DNA of 64,000 nucleotides, taken from Phytophthora vignae f. sp. vignae (Eukaryota > Oomycota > Peronosporomycetes > Peronosporales > Peronosporaceae). Made by a program: the position numbers and the translations under genes. The notes below the pieces were generated by a model. It saw only the letters and a list, made by a program, of their open reading frames with translations, was not told the DNA's origin and made no database searches. The DNA lies in NCBI GenBank assembly GCA_016169955.1, contig JABJUM010000014.1, forward strand, positions 930,001 through 994,000. The letters are read 5' to 3'. Below, one piece after another: positions 19,337 to 27,301 of this stretch (position 1 is its first letter; every line of letters begins with the position of its first letter).

Positions 19337-20179
19337 CTACCTGGTTGGTGTCCGCGTGAAGCACTGGATCCTCGTGCCCCCGTGGCTGAGCGAGCACTGG
19401 ATAATCTCCCTCTTGAGCCCCCACTTGGCGCTCTGCTCGTCGATCTCCCGCTCTGTGTCCTTGTCGTAGCCGAAGCTCGAGCACATGAGAAACACGCCGC
19501 CGGGGGACAACAATCTGTCCACGGTCCAGAAGAGCAGCGGCACGACCTCGCGGGCGTAGATGACGTCCGAGCCGACGATCAGCTCCGTGGCGTGCTTGCT
19601 GCCCGCCGGGCCGGCCTGCAGCCTCTCGAGCGCCTCGATCTCCTTGGATCCGTCGGGTCCCCAGCGCAGAGTCTGCGTGAGGCACGTGGCCTGCGTGCGC
19701 TCCTGCTGGCCAGCATTGTGCTCGATGACCTTGAGCACGCCCGGGTCGTGGTCCGTGAAGATGACGGTGGCGTCGGGCCGCAGCTGGGCCACAGCCAGAC
19801 CCGTGAGTCCGCATCCGGCGCCCAGCTCCACCACGTTGCCGCTCGGGATGGAGTCGCGGTGCGCGGCCAGGTACTCGCAGAGCGCGGGCGCCGCGGGCCA
19901 CACGTAGTGGCCAGACTGCAGCGCGCCGGGCTCCTCCTTGGCGTACGTGAGCAGCACCGACACGTCATTGTTGGCGCCGTACTCGTAGCGGCACGTGACC
20001 CTCTCCAGACACGCGTCGAACATGAAGCCCACGTCCGTGAGCAGTCCCTCCGTGCCGGCCTCCATGTCCATCCTGGCTGCTAGCTTGGCTTTTCGATTGT
20101 GGCGACCAGTGGTGTGTCTGCGTAAGATGATTGTCCCTAGCTGCTTGATTGCGTATGTGAAGTCAAATCGGGTCGGCAC
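19337..20179 (-). CDS. METTL21-type protein lysine methyltransferase
   Basis: SAM-dependent methyltransferase of the Methyltransf_16 family, which methylates lysines on chaperones and translation factors. Single exon, 280 residues. The SAM-binding motif is VVELGAGCGLTGL (about residue 117), with TDHD as the acidic loop. GSDVIYAREVVPLL matches the family motif post II, and the tryptophan in SGHYVWPAA is typical. The start may instead be the ATG at 20071 or 20065 (MDMEAGTEG), which would remove a basic 36-residue extension. Head-to-head with the next gene. Confidence 0.85.
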   Translation of the reverse strand: MPTRFDFTYAIKQLGTIILRRHTTGRHNRKAKLAARMDMEAGTEGLLTDVGFMFDACLERVTCRYEYGANNDVSVLLTYAKEEPGALQSGHYVWPAAPALCEYLAAHRDSIPSGNVVELGAGCGLTGLAVAQLRPDATVIFTDHDPGVLKVIEHNAGQQERTQATCLTQTLRWGPDGSKEIEALERLQAGPAGSKHATELIVGSDVIYAREVVPLLFWTVDRLLSPGGVFLMCSSFGYDKDTEREIDEQSAKWGLKREIIQCSLSHGGTRIQCFTRTPTR

Positions 20180-20248
20180 ACAAAATAACCACCGGACATC
20201 ATATAATATGCCACATCATCGTCGAATTATGTTCGCCACATCAGGTTC

Positions 20249-20261
20249 TTTTTGGCGGGAA
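20249..20261 (+). promoter_or_regulatory. E2F-like site
   Basis: TTTTTGGCGGGAA matches the E2F consensus TTTSGCGSGAA. It lies in the 160-bp region between the methyltransferase and the lamin-tail fusion gene. Motif-based inference only. Confidence 0.4.
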
Positions 20262-20340
20262 TCATCCAAAACTTTAGAAAGGCCGCGCGCAATACTGTAA
20301 CATAACATCGCTCAGTGGCTCAGTGCTCAATTGGGCTGCC

Positions 20341-21831
20341 ATGAGCTACGCGCTGCAGCGGCGTCTGCCGCTGGAGCCGCTGGACCGGCAGGTGGCGCGC
20401 GCGAGCATGCAGATCTGCCACAGGATCGTCATGCAGCAGCTCTACATCTCGCGCGCCGACGCGGCCAAGCAGTGGGTCGTAGTGTCCAACCCGTCCGAGG
20501 AGTGCGTGGACCTCACGGGCTTCCGACTCAGCTGCAGCGGCACGCGCGACGTCTTCCGCTTCCCGGCCAGGTACACGCTGCTGCCCGGCGACGAGGTGAC
20601 GGTCTGGTGCTCGCCCGGAGGGCTCAAGCTGGACGAGGACAACCTGTTGCAGCCCTACCTCTTCTGGACCAAATCGGACGGATCGCTGCGCCACGAGCCC
20701 TTCTTCTCATCTAAGGCTAACGCCAATGAAGTACTGCTACTGGACCCGTTGATGGTTGAAGTGGCGTCCCTGCGCGTCGCAGCTGACGGCCGGAAAGAGT
20801 TCCGTGTGCTGCACTGCAAGTCGGGGCACTCCAGGACCGTCCGCAGCGAGATTGACACGCGGTTCTGCGTCGGGTGTCTGTCTCCGCCCGAGTTCGAGAC
20901 GCGCACGTCGCGTCCGAGTCCAGAGAGCGGGAAAATCACGTCACCGGCTCGAAACGAGCGCGAGGTTTACGTGTTCTCGAGGTATTGGGGCGTGGTGTCG
21001 GACAAGTCGCTATTCGAACATTTTCTGGCGGTCTTCTTGGTGCCGCTGATTGAATCATTCCGCGCAGTTCTGATCTACATCATGTTGTGCATGTTCCAAC
21101 CGGTGTCCAAGAGCGGGCTGGGCCCGCAGCTGCGGGCCAAGGTGACGACGCTGCTGCTCATGACGCTGGCATGCGACGTCGTCTCGCGGAGACTTACGTT
21201 GTGCATCAAGAGTGGACTGCTGGTTACGATTGCCAGCTTCACGTCTGTCGTACTGGATCGCGTGGCGGTGGTGGTGCTGTACTTGTCGCTTCAGATACTG
21301 TACCCGGCGCTGGGCTCGTCGTTCCAGTATATGCTCACCTTCGACTTGGGCGTAGGCTGTGTGAACGCTGCCGCGGTGCATGTGCGGTTTCTGGAGGCAA
21401 GACGCGACTGGCACCCGCTGTTCAAGCAATTCGCTCGATGGGATCACCGCTCTCGAGGAATCCTTTGGGCCTGCGGCATTGGTCGCGAGCTGTTGCTTCA
21501 CCTGCTGCTGCTGCTCCCGTTCAGCGACCACCCGTCGCCTGCATGGAAGGCTGTGGGTTATCTGCTCGTGCCGCTCTTCACGGTGGCGTCTGGTGTCGAC
21601 TTCTTGCGCGCGGTTGCCACAATCCTGCACATGGTCAGATACCCCATTGTACAAGTAACAACGCGATGGCGACAACTTCAACAACGCACGCAGGTATACC
21701 ACGAAGATGTGTACGATTACGAAGAGGAAGAGAACTTCACCGATGAGGAGGAACCTCAGAAAGAGGCCCCGCCCCTTGTGTTCTCCACACCCAAGACTCT
21801 CCGCTTCCGATCTCTACGCCCGTATAGTTAG
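20341..21831 (+). CDS. lamin-tail domain fused to PI-synthase-like membrane domain
   Basis: Single exon, about 496 residues. Residues about 35-110 form an immunoglobulin-like lamin-tail domain: VVVSNPSEECVDLTGFRL, then VFRFPARYTLLPGDEVTVWC. The second half is polytopic and resembles CDP-alcohol phosphatidyltransferases of the PI synthase type; SVVLDRVAVVVLYLSLQILYP aligns with the last catalytic helix and the segment after it. The hallmark DG-x2-AR-x8-G-x3-D-x3-D is largely lost, with only the final Asp-Arg evident, so it is probably not catalytic. The C-terminus is acidic (EEEENFTDEEEP). It could tether a membrane, perhaps the nuclear envelope, to a partner of the LTD. The ATG at 20341 has a good context (GCCATGAG). 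Confidence 0.75.
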   Translation: MSYALQRRLPLEPLDRQVARASMQICHRIVMQQLYISRADAAKQWVVVSNPSEECVDLTGFRLSCSGTRDVFRFPARYTLLPGDEVTVWCSPGGLKLDEDNLLQPYLFWTKSDGSLRHEPFFSSKANANEVLLLDPLMVEVASLRVAADGRKEFRVLHCKSGHSRTVRSEIDTRFCVGCLSPPEFETRTSRPSPESGKITSPARNEREVYVFSRYWGVVSDKSLFEHFLAVFLVPLIESFRAVLIYIMLCMFQPVSKSGLGPQLRAKVTTLLLMTLACDVVSRRLTLCIKSGLLVTIASFTSVVLDRVAVVVLYLSLQILYPALGSSFQYMLTFDLGVGCVNAAAVHVRFLEARRDWHPLFKQFARWDHRSRGILWACGIGRELLLHLLLLLPFSDHPSPAWKAVGYLLVPLFTVASGVDFLRAVATILHMVRYPIVQVTTRWRQLQQRTQVYHEDVYDYEEEENFTDEEEPQKEAPPLVFSTPKTLRFRSLRPYS

Positions 21832-22097
21832 AAATATTTAGCAAAAAGTAGAAGTAGGATAGACATTAGCAAGCAAGTTAATGCTGCCAACCAGCGTTTC
21901 GTACAGTCTAACAGCAGTCAGCTTGCTTGCAAGATCCACCAAGTATGCAGTACTATCATGCATTAGGCATTACTTGAGTAACCGGAGTGCACTGCACTCG
22001 TCCCTCTTTGCTCTCTCCTTCGTCTTCTCTCTTTTTTCCCTGATCTCCTCCCGGCTGTCAACCACAAGGAGTCTTGCCTCTGGCCAGCGACACGCTT

Positions 22098-22701
22098 CTA
22101 AAAGTTGGTGCCCTCAGGCGGCTGCGGCAGGCGTCGGTTAGTGGGCGAAGCCATCTCGGCGCGGATGGCCACCAACACGTTCTCGATGCCGTTGTTGCGG
22201 TGCCAGCTGCCCAGCGCCGCCAGTCGTCGCGGGTCCACGCGGCCCGACTGGGGGTCCACGCAGCTCATGTTGATGCGGCTCGTGAAGTGCACCTCAGGCG
22301 GCATGTGGGGGTACTGGTCGCTGCAGTGGATCCGCAGGCTGTAGATGCGGCCGTCGTGGCACGTCTATAGCAAGCAAGCAACAACCGTTAGTTGGATCGA
22401 CTTCCTCCTGATAGATACTAGTAGCAAACGATGACTCACGCCAGCAGGACCGAGGATGGTGCCGATCCAGTTTGTGAGGAAAATATCGTCTGCCTGCTCT
22501 AGTCCGTACGAGATGCTCATGTCGCCATGGCCCTTCTCGCTGTTCTCCAGCTCCTCCAGCAGCTTAAAGTTGCGCGGCACTGCCAACAGCAACGAAACCT
22601 CAATATTAGTATCCCTACAGCCATAATTCTGCTTGATCAAAGCCTTCTCCAGCCTCTTCAGTCAACGCACCGATCACCACCTCTGCACCGTGCTTAGCCA
22701 T
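22098..22701 (-). CDS. MMS2: ubiquitin E2 variant (Mms2/Uev1)
   Basis: Catalytically inactive partner of Ubc13 in K63-linked ubiquitin chain assembly during DNA damage tolerance. Three exons: 22701-22671, 22579-22440 and 22364-22098, giving 145 residues, the family length. VPRNFKLLEELENSEKG, then TNWIGTILGPAG, joins across the second junction to TCHDGRIYSLRIHC and YPHMPPEVHF. There is no active-site cysteine in the E2 position, as expected. It ends PPEGTNF. An in-frame ATG at 22851 or upstream is possible but less likely. Confidence 0.93.
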
Positions 22702-23119
22702 GGCTCCAAACGCGCGACTCGCTGCAACAAAACGCACGGTTAGATTTCTGCTTGCATCTCGGTCCACAGAGCTCCGTTCGGGGTCTGGAGACGCCCAGGA
22801 GAGAGCGCAGACGCTGCCAAACATGAAGACGCTGTGTATAGCGGTGCGACGTGGCTGTGGGCCGCCTAGCAGCACGCAGTTAATCGACGTGATCTTACCT
22901 GGCTCTTGCGGTGCTTTGACGAGTTCTCGCTTGGAAAGTGGCTATCGCCTCCCCCCTCAAAAGGACTATTGAAGCGACGCCATTGGAGGAAAATGACGAG
23001 CTCTTTTTTTGACGAATCAGCGTTCGAAAGATGCAGTAGGTGGACAAAGGTGGACATATTCCGTCCACCGGCGTCTACATGGACTCTATTTCTCCTTATC
23101 TATCTATCGACCCAGTAAA
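22702..23119. other. intergenic, promoter of Mms2 gene
   Basis: About 420 bp between the Mms2 start and the topoisomerase stop. I see no further gene. Confidence 0.5.
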
Positions 23120-26100
23120 TCACAGTTGGAACTCCTTCTCGCGCACCAAGACGGCACGCAGGTGCTCCAACTCGCTGCGCCAAAGCTGAGCCGGGGTCGT
23201 GGCCTGCAACTGCTGCAGCTTCTCCTGCTTGGTGTCGTGCTCCTTCTGCAGACGGTCGGTGAACTCCTTGGTAAAGCTCATGAGCGACGTGTTCAGCAGG
23301 TAGTCGTAGTCGTCGCTTCCGTCAGCTGCAGCGGCTGCGTCGTTCTGGACGCGACCCACAGCAGCCAGGCCGAGGTCCCCGACGTGGTCAATCGCCTCCT
23401 CCTTGAAAGCCGACGCCGGAGAGAACCCGTGCTCCTTCAACAGCTGCACCAGCTCGGCCTTAGGGATACGGTCCTTGAGGACCTTCTGTAGCTCGCCGAA
23501 GGACACCTCCTGGATGAAGCGGATGCGGTTGCTCAGGCGAAGAACCTCCTTCGTTTGGTGCTGCTCCAGGTGCTGCTTGCGCTTCGAATACAGCTCGCGT
23601 CGGATACCGTAGAAGTCGCGCAGAATGTCCTCGCTCGTCTCGTACTTGACCAGCTGACCGTCCGCGTTGAACGCGTGCATGTTGCTGGTGCTCAACGGTG
23701 CCTCAAGGCGCAACAGCTTGACCAAAGCCTCACTGTCGCCGGCATCCCCGCTGTCTTCGTCCTTCGCGCCGTCCTCCGCGTACTTGGCAAGATCCGAGCG
23801 CGTCATTGAGATGTCGAAGCGCACGTCGCGCTCCGAGTGGTGCTCCGAGAAGGACCGGATAGCCTTCTTGCCCACCAGGTCCCACAGGAACTTCTTGTAG
23901 TCCTCCACCCACTTGCCCACTGGCAACTCCGTTACGCGCAGCGTCGACGTGTTTACCTGCTGGACATTTCCACGCGACACGAACGAGTGTTTACCTGTTT
24001 GGCGAATGTCTCCACTGAAGCCCTTGGCCCACGGCGTCATGGACGCCAGCTCCACCTTCGACAGATCGTCTCCAGCCTCGTCTGCATCAAGGAGCTTCAA
24101 CAGGTTGTCGATCACCACAACTGGGTGGTGGCAAGGGATGGATGAAGACCAACCCGTACCGATACCTTCTGCGCCATTAATTAGCAGCATCGGGATGATA
24201 GGCACGTAGTGCACGGGCTCAACTGGGAAACCATCGTCGTCTGCGTAGCGCAACAGCGCGTCATCTTCCTCGGGGAATACCAGGCGCGTATGCTTCTGAA
24301 GCAGCGTGAAGATGTAACGCGGACTGGCGGCGTCCTTGCCTCCCTGCAGTCGAGTACCAAACTGACCGGACGGATACAGCAGCGGGAGGTTGTTGGAGCC
24401 CACGAAATCCTGCGCCATGTTTACAATCGTCGAGTGCAACGAAGCCTCGCCGTGGTGGTAGGCCGTGTGCTCACTGCAGTAACCCGCAAGCTGCGCCACC
24501 TTCACTTCACTCGTTAACTTGCGCTTCAGACAGGCGAAGAGAACCTTGCGCTGTGAGATTTTGAGTCCATCGACCACCGACGGCAGCGATCGTGCGTTAT
24601 CGGCGTGCGAGAACTGGATGAGCTCACGGTTCACGAAGTCTCGGTACGTCACGTCGCCCGAACTGGTGTCGAGGTAAGAGTCGGGCGAGTACTCGTTCAG
24701 AAGCCAAGCCTTGCGGTCCGCCGCACGCGCCTTGCTAAATACCATGTCCAATGCATCGCCGTCACTGTCGCCGCTCCAGTGGAAATCCACGAGGTGGTTG
24801 TCCAGGTCACTGAAGTATTCGCGCCCTTCAGCGCTCGTGCTTGTACCCAGACCCTTGTAGTACTTGATGGTGTAGTACTTGAGATCGGCCGGGTCGAGTG
24901 CAGCCTTCCACTCGAAATACTCGGGCAGACTGAAAAAGCGGCGGGTCTCCAGGCCGCGTTCAGTGCCCACACGCTTCGAGGTCGGACTCACCTTGATGAT
25001 GGGGGTGATGAACTCGCTGATAAAGCCACCCTCCTTCAGCAGCTCCGGCCAGAACGTGTGGAACAGGTTGAACAGCAAGCCTTTAATGTGCGAGCCATCG
25101 TGATCCTGGTCCGTCATAGCAATCACACGTCCGTAGCGCAATTTCTGGCGAGCTTCCTCCGTGCCGTAGTGCTCATCCATGCGAAGACCAAGAATCGTAC
25201 AAAGGTGAGCGAACTCGGCGTTCTTACCGAGCTGCGCGACAGTTGCATCACGCACATTCAACAGTTTTCCGCGAAGAGGGAACACACCATACTGATCACG
25301 TCCAACGACTGCAAGTCCAGCCACCGCTAGTGCCTTAGCTGAATCACCTTCGGTCAAGATAAGCGAGCATTCACTTGAGCGAGGTCCACCGGCGAGATTG
25401 GCGTCCTCCAGCTTGGGCACGTTCACTGACGTGCTCTTTGCGCGCGTGGACGACACCTTCTTGAGCAAGGCGGCACGTTGACGCGCGCGCGCACTTTGCA
25501 CGACGCGCTCCACAATTCCCGAGTCCGAGATCACGAGCTTCAACAGCCTTTCGGAGAGTACGCACGTCGAGCCGTACGTCGGCGGTCGCGAGGACATGTA
25601 CTCCTTCATCTGCGAGTCGAACGTCGGGTTCTCAATCTGGCAGTTGATGAAGATCGCCATGTGCGGCTTCACCTGCGCAGTGCTGACCGAGAGCTCCGGG
25701 TACTTTTTGTTGATGTGCTCAGCAACGCGGCGGCAGATCTGGTCGCTCACGTAGCCAACGTGGGAGCCACCACGCAGAGCCGACATGCCGTTCACGAAGC
25801 TCACCTGGACAAAACCCACGTCGGACGGCAACACGCCAATTTCCCACCGCTTGTTCACTCTGGAATAAATGTAGTCCGCGCCAGAAGATGCCTCAGTGTC
25901 ACTGTCCTTCGGTGCTGCGTTTGCCTTTGTAGTCTTGGAAGCAGGAGCTGTCGTAGTGGAATGGCAGAAGGCCTTGATGTACGACTCGAACCCAGAAATC
26001 GGCACCTTTTTACCATTCAGAGTCACTTCCACATCGGACAAACAGCCCGCCACATCGTACACGCGTTTCTTCAGCACACGCGCCATGCTGGCCGTCAGCT

Positions 26101-27175
26101 TCTCCATCTCAAATCTCTCCAGGTCAGGCGAGAACGAAACTTTCGTGAAATCCTTGGCTTCTTTGCCAGCGAATTCGGTGATCTCCGGTTCGCCACGCGT
26201 GCGCATGTTGTCGTGCCAGACCTGTTTGTACCGCAAACCAGTGGAAGTATCCCCCGTCTCCACCACAAACTCGGTACTGAAGATATTCGTCAGCTTGGCG
26301 CCGTATCCGTGCCTCCCACCCGTCAGTCTCGCAGCCGTATCGTCGAAATTGGATCCCGTGAGCAAGTGTCCCAATACCAGCTCGGGTACATATACCTTCT
26401 CGGTCTTGTGGAACTTGACGGGGATGCCTTTGCCGTCGTTGTACACCGAGATCCACGGCCTGTATCCATTGGCCTTGTTACCAGGCTCAATGACTACGTC
26501 CAAGTGGCGCATGCTCGGATCGCGCACCTTGTTGTCCACTGCATTGACGATGATCTCGTCGAAGATCTTGTACAGCGCAGGAACGTACTCGACGGCCTGC
26601 TGCTTCATCCGAAGCTCGTCTCCGTCCTCCTTGGCTGCGCTGTCCGACGGCACCATCCACATCGTGTCCTTTGTGGCCTCCACCGAGCCAATATACATGC
26701 CGGGACGTAGCAGCACGTGCTCGAGCGGCGTCTTCTTCTGGTAGATGCTCTCGACGCTGCTGAAGCTGCGCAGGTCCAAGGCGGACAGTTTGGTGTCCAC
26801 AAAAGGACCATTCCGGCGCTGCAATTGCAATAACCTATTGGAATTGGTGCTAAACCCACGGTTAATAGGCCTAGAAGCCGACGACAGCAGCGATACAGCC
26901 GCGCGAGACGAACAGCGCGCAGTTGCGGCCGCTGTACACGTCGCCTGCAGTCCGGAGCTGCACGAAATCGCAGCGCGAGCGCTGGAGAACGCCTTGCCAG
27001 CTGTAGAGCCGGCATTTGACGCCTGGGAAGCGCTGGCGACGCTGCGGAAGGCGCGTCGCCGACCAGCTCCACAGCGCCACATCTTTGGTCCGACTTGACG
27101 TGTGGAGGAGATCACCACTTCCAGTACGTCCCCGAAAGACTGCGCCATGTTTTCCCGCCAATCCGAGTTCGCCAT
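23120..27175 (-). CDS. DNA topoisomerase II, mitochondrial-type N-terminus
   Basis: Type IIA topoisomerase, single exon, up to 1351 residues. The GHKL ATPase motifs IVNAVDNKVRDPSM and GGRHGYGAKLTNIFS are present, as are TOPRIM EGDSAKALAVAGL and DQDHDGSHIKGLLFN. The catalytic tyrosine lies in AASPRYIFT. The protein ends soon after the coiled-coil gate and lacks the long acidic C-terminal domain of nuclear topo II. The ATG at 27082 begins MWRCGAGRRRAFRSVASASQ, and the following 100 residues are rich in R, S and A with almost no acid, a typical mitochondrial presequence. The ATG at 27175 would put 31 residues before it and is less likely, because an E2F-like site and a CCAAT box lie across that stretch. 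Confidence 0.93.
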   Translation of the reverse strand: MANSDWRENMAQSFGDVLEVVISSTRQVGPKMWRCGAGRRRAFRSVASASQASNAGSTAGKAFSSARAAISCSSGLQATCTAAATARCSSRAAVSLLSSASRPINRGFSTNSNRLLQLQRRNGPFVDTKLSALDLRSFSSVESIYQKKTPLEHVLLRPGMYIGSVEATKDTMWMVPSDSAAKEDGDELRMKQQAVEYVPALYKIFDEIIVNAVDNKVRDPSMRHLDVVIEPGNKANGYRPWISVYNDGKGIPVKFHKTEKVYVPELVLGHLLTGSNFDDTAARLTGGRHGYGAKLTNIFSTEFVVETGDTSTGLRYKQVWHDNMRTRGEPEITEFAGKEAKDFTKVSFSPDLERFEMEKLTASMARVLKKRVYDVAGCLSDVEVTLNGKKVPISGFESYIKAFCHSTTTAPASKTTKANAAPKDSDTEASSGADYIYSRVNKRWEIGVLPSDVGFVQVSFVNGMSALRGGSHVGYVSDQICRRVAEHINKKYPELSVSTAQVKPHMAIFINCQIENPTFDSQMKEYMSSRPPTYGSTCVLSERLLKLVISDSGIVERVVQSARARQRAALLKKVSSTRAKSTSVNVPKLEDANLAGGPRSSECSLILTEGDSAKALAVAGLAVVGRDQYGVFPLRGKLLNVRDATVAQLGKNAEFAHLCTILGLRMDEHYGTEEARQKLRYGRVIAMTDQDHDGSHIKGLLFNLFHTFWPELLKEGGFISEFITPIIKVSPTSKRVGTERGLETRRFFSLPEYFEWKAALDPADLKYYTIKYYKGLGTSTSAEGREYFSDLDNHLVDFHWSGDSDGDALDMVFSKARAADRKAWLLNEYSPDSYLDTSSGDVTYRDFVNRELIQFSHADNARSLPSVVDGLKISQRKVLFACLKRKLTSEVKVAQLAGYCSEHTAYHHGEASLHSTIVNMAQDFVGSNNLPLLYPSGQFGTRLQGGKDAASPRYIFTLLQKHTRLVFPEEDDALLRYADDDGFPVEPVHYVPIIPMLLINGAEGIGTGWSSSIPCHHPVVVIDNLLKLLDADEAGDDLSKVELASMTPWAKGFSGDIRQTGKHSFVSRGNVQQVNTSTLRVTELPVGKWVEDYKKFLWDLVGKKAIRSFSEHHSERDVRFDISMTRSDLAKYAEDGAKDEDSGDAGDSEALVKLLRLEAPLSTSNMHAFNADGQLVKYETSEDILRDFYGIRRELYSKRKQHLEQHQTKEVLRLSNRIRFIQEVSFGELQKVLKDRIPKAELVQLLKEHGFSPASAFKEEAIDHVGDLGLAAVGRVQNDAAAAADGSDDYDYLLNTSLMSFTKEFTDRLQKEHDTKQEKLQQLQATTPAQLWRSELEHLRAVLVREKEFQL

Positions 27176-27196
27176 TCCTGTGCGATATCTACCAAT
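27150..27196. promoter_or_regulatory. E2F-like and CCAAT sites between topo II and pogo-like gene
   Basis: TTTTCCCGCCAAT at 27150-27162 and CCAAT at 27192-27196 lie between the probable topo II start (27082) and the divergent gene at 27302. The combination is typical of S-phase promoters; role inferred. Confidence 0.4.
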
Positions 27197-27301
27197 CCGA
27201 GATCGTCGTCCTTGTAAGGAGATGTCACTAAGTTCTCCCCCTCACCAGTCACTTTCAACACAAAAAATCGAGCTCGAGCTCGACACCAAGCTCAATCAAT
27301 C

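Noticed and set aside
25478..26710. 410-codon plus-strand frame antisense to topoisomerase II
   Set aside because: Lies entirely within a conserved TOP2 coding region; no independent support.
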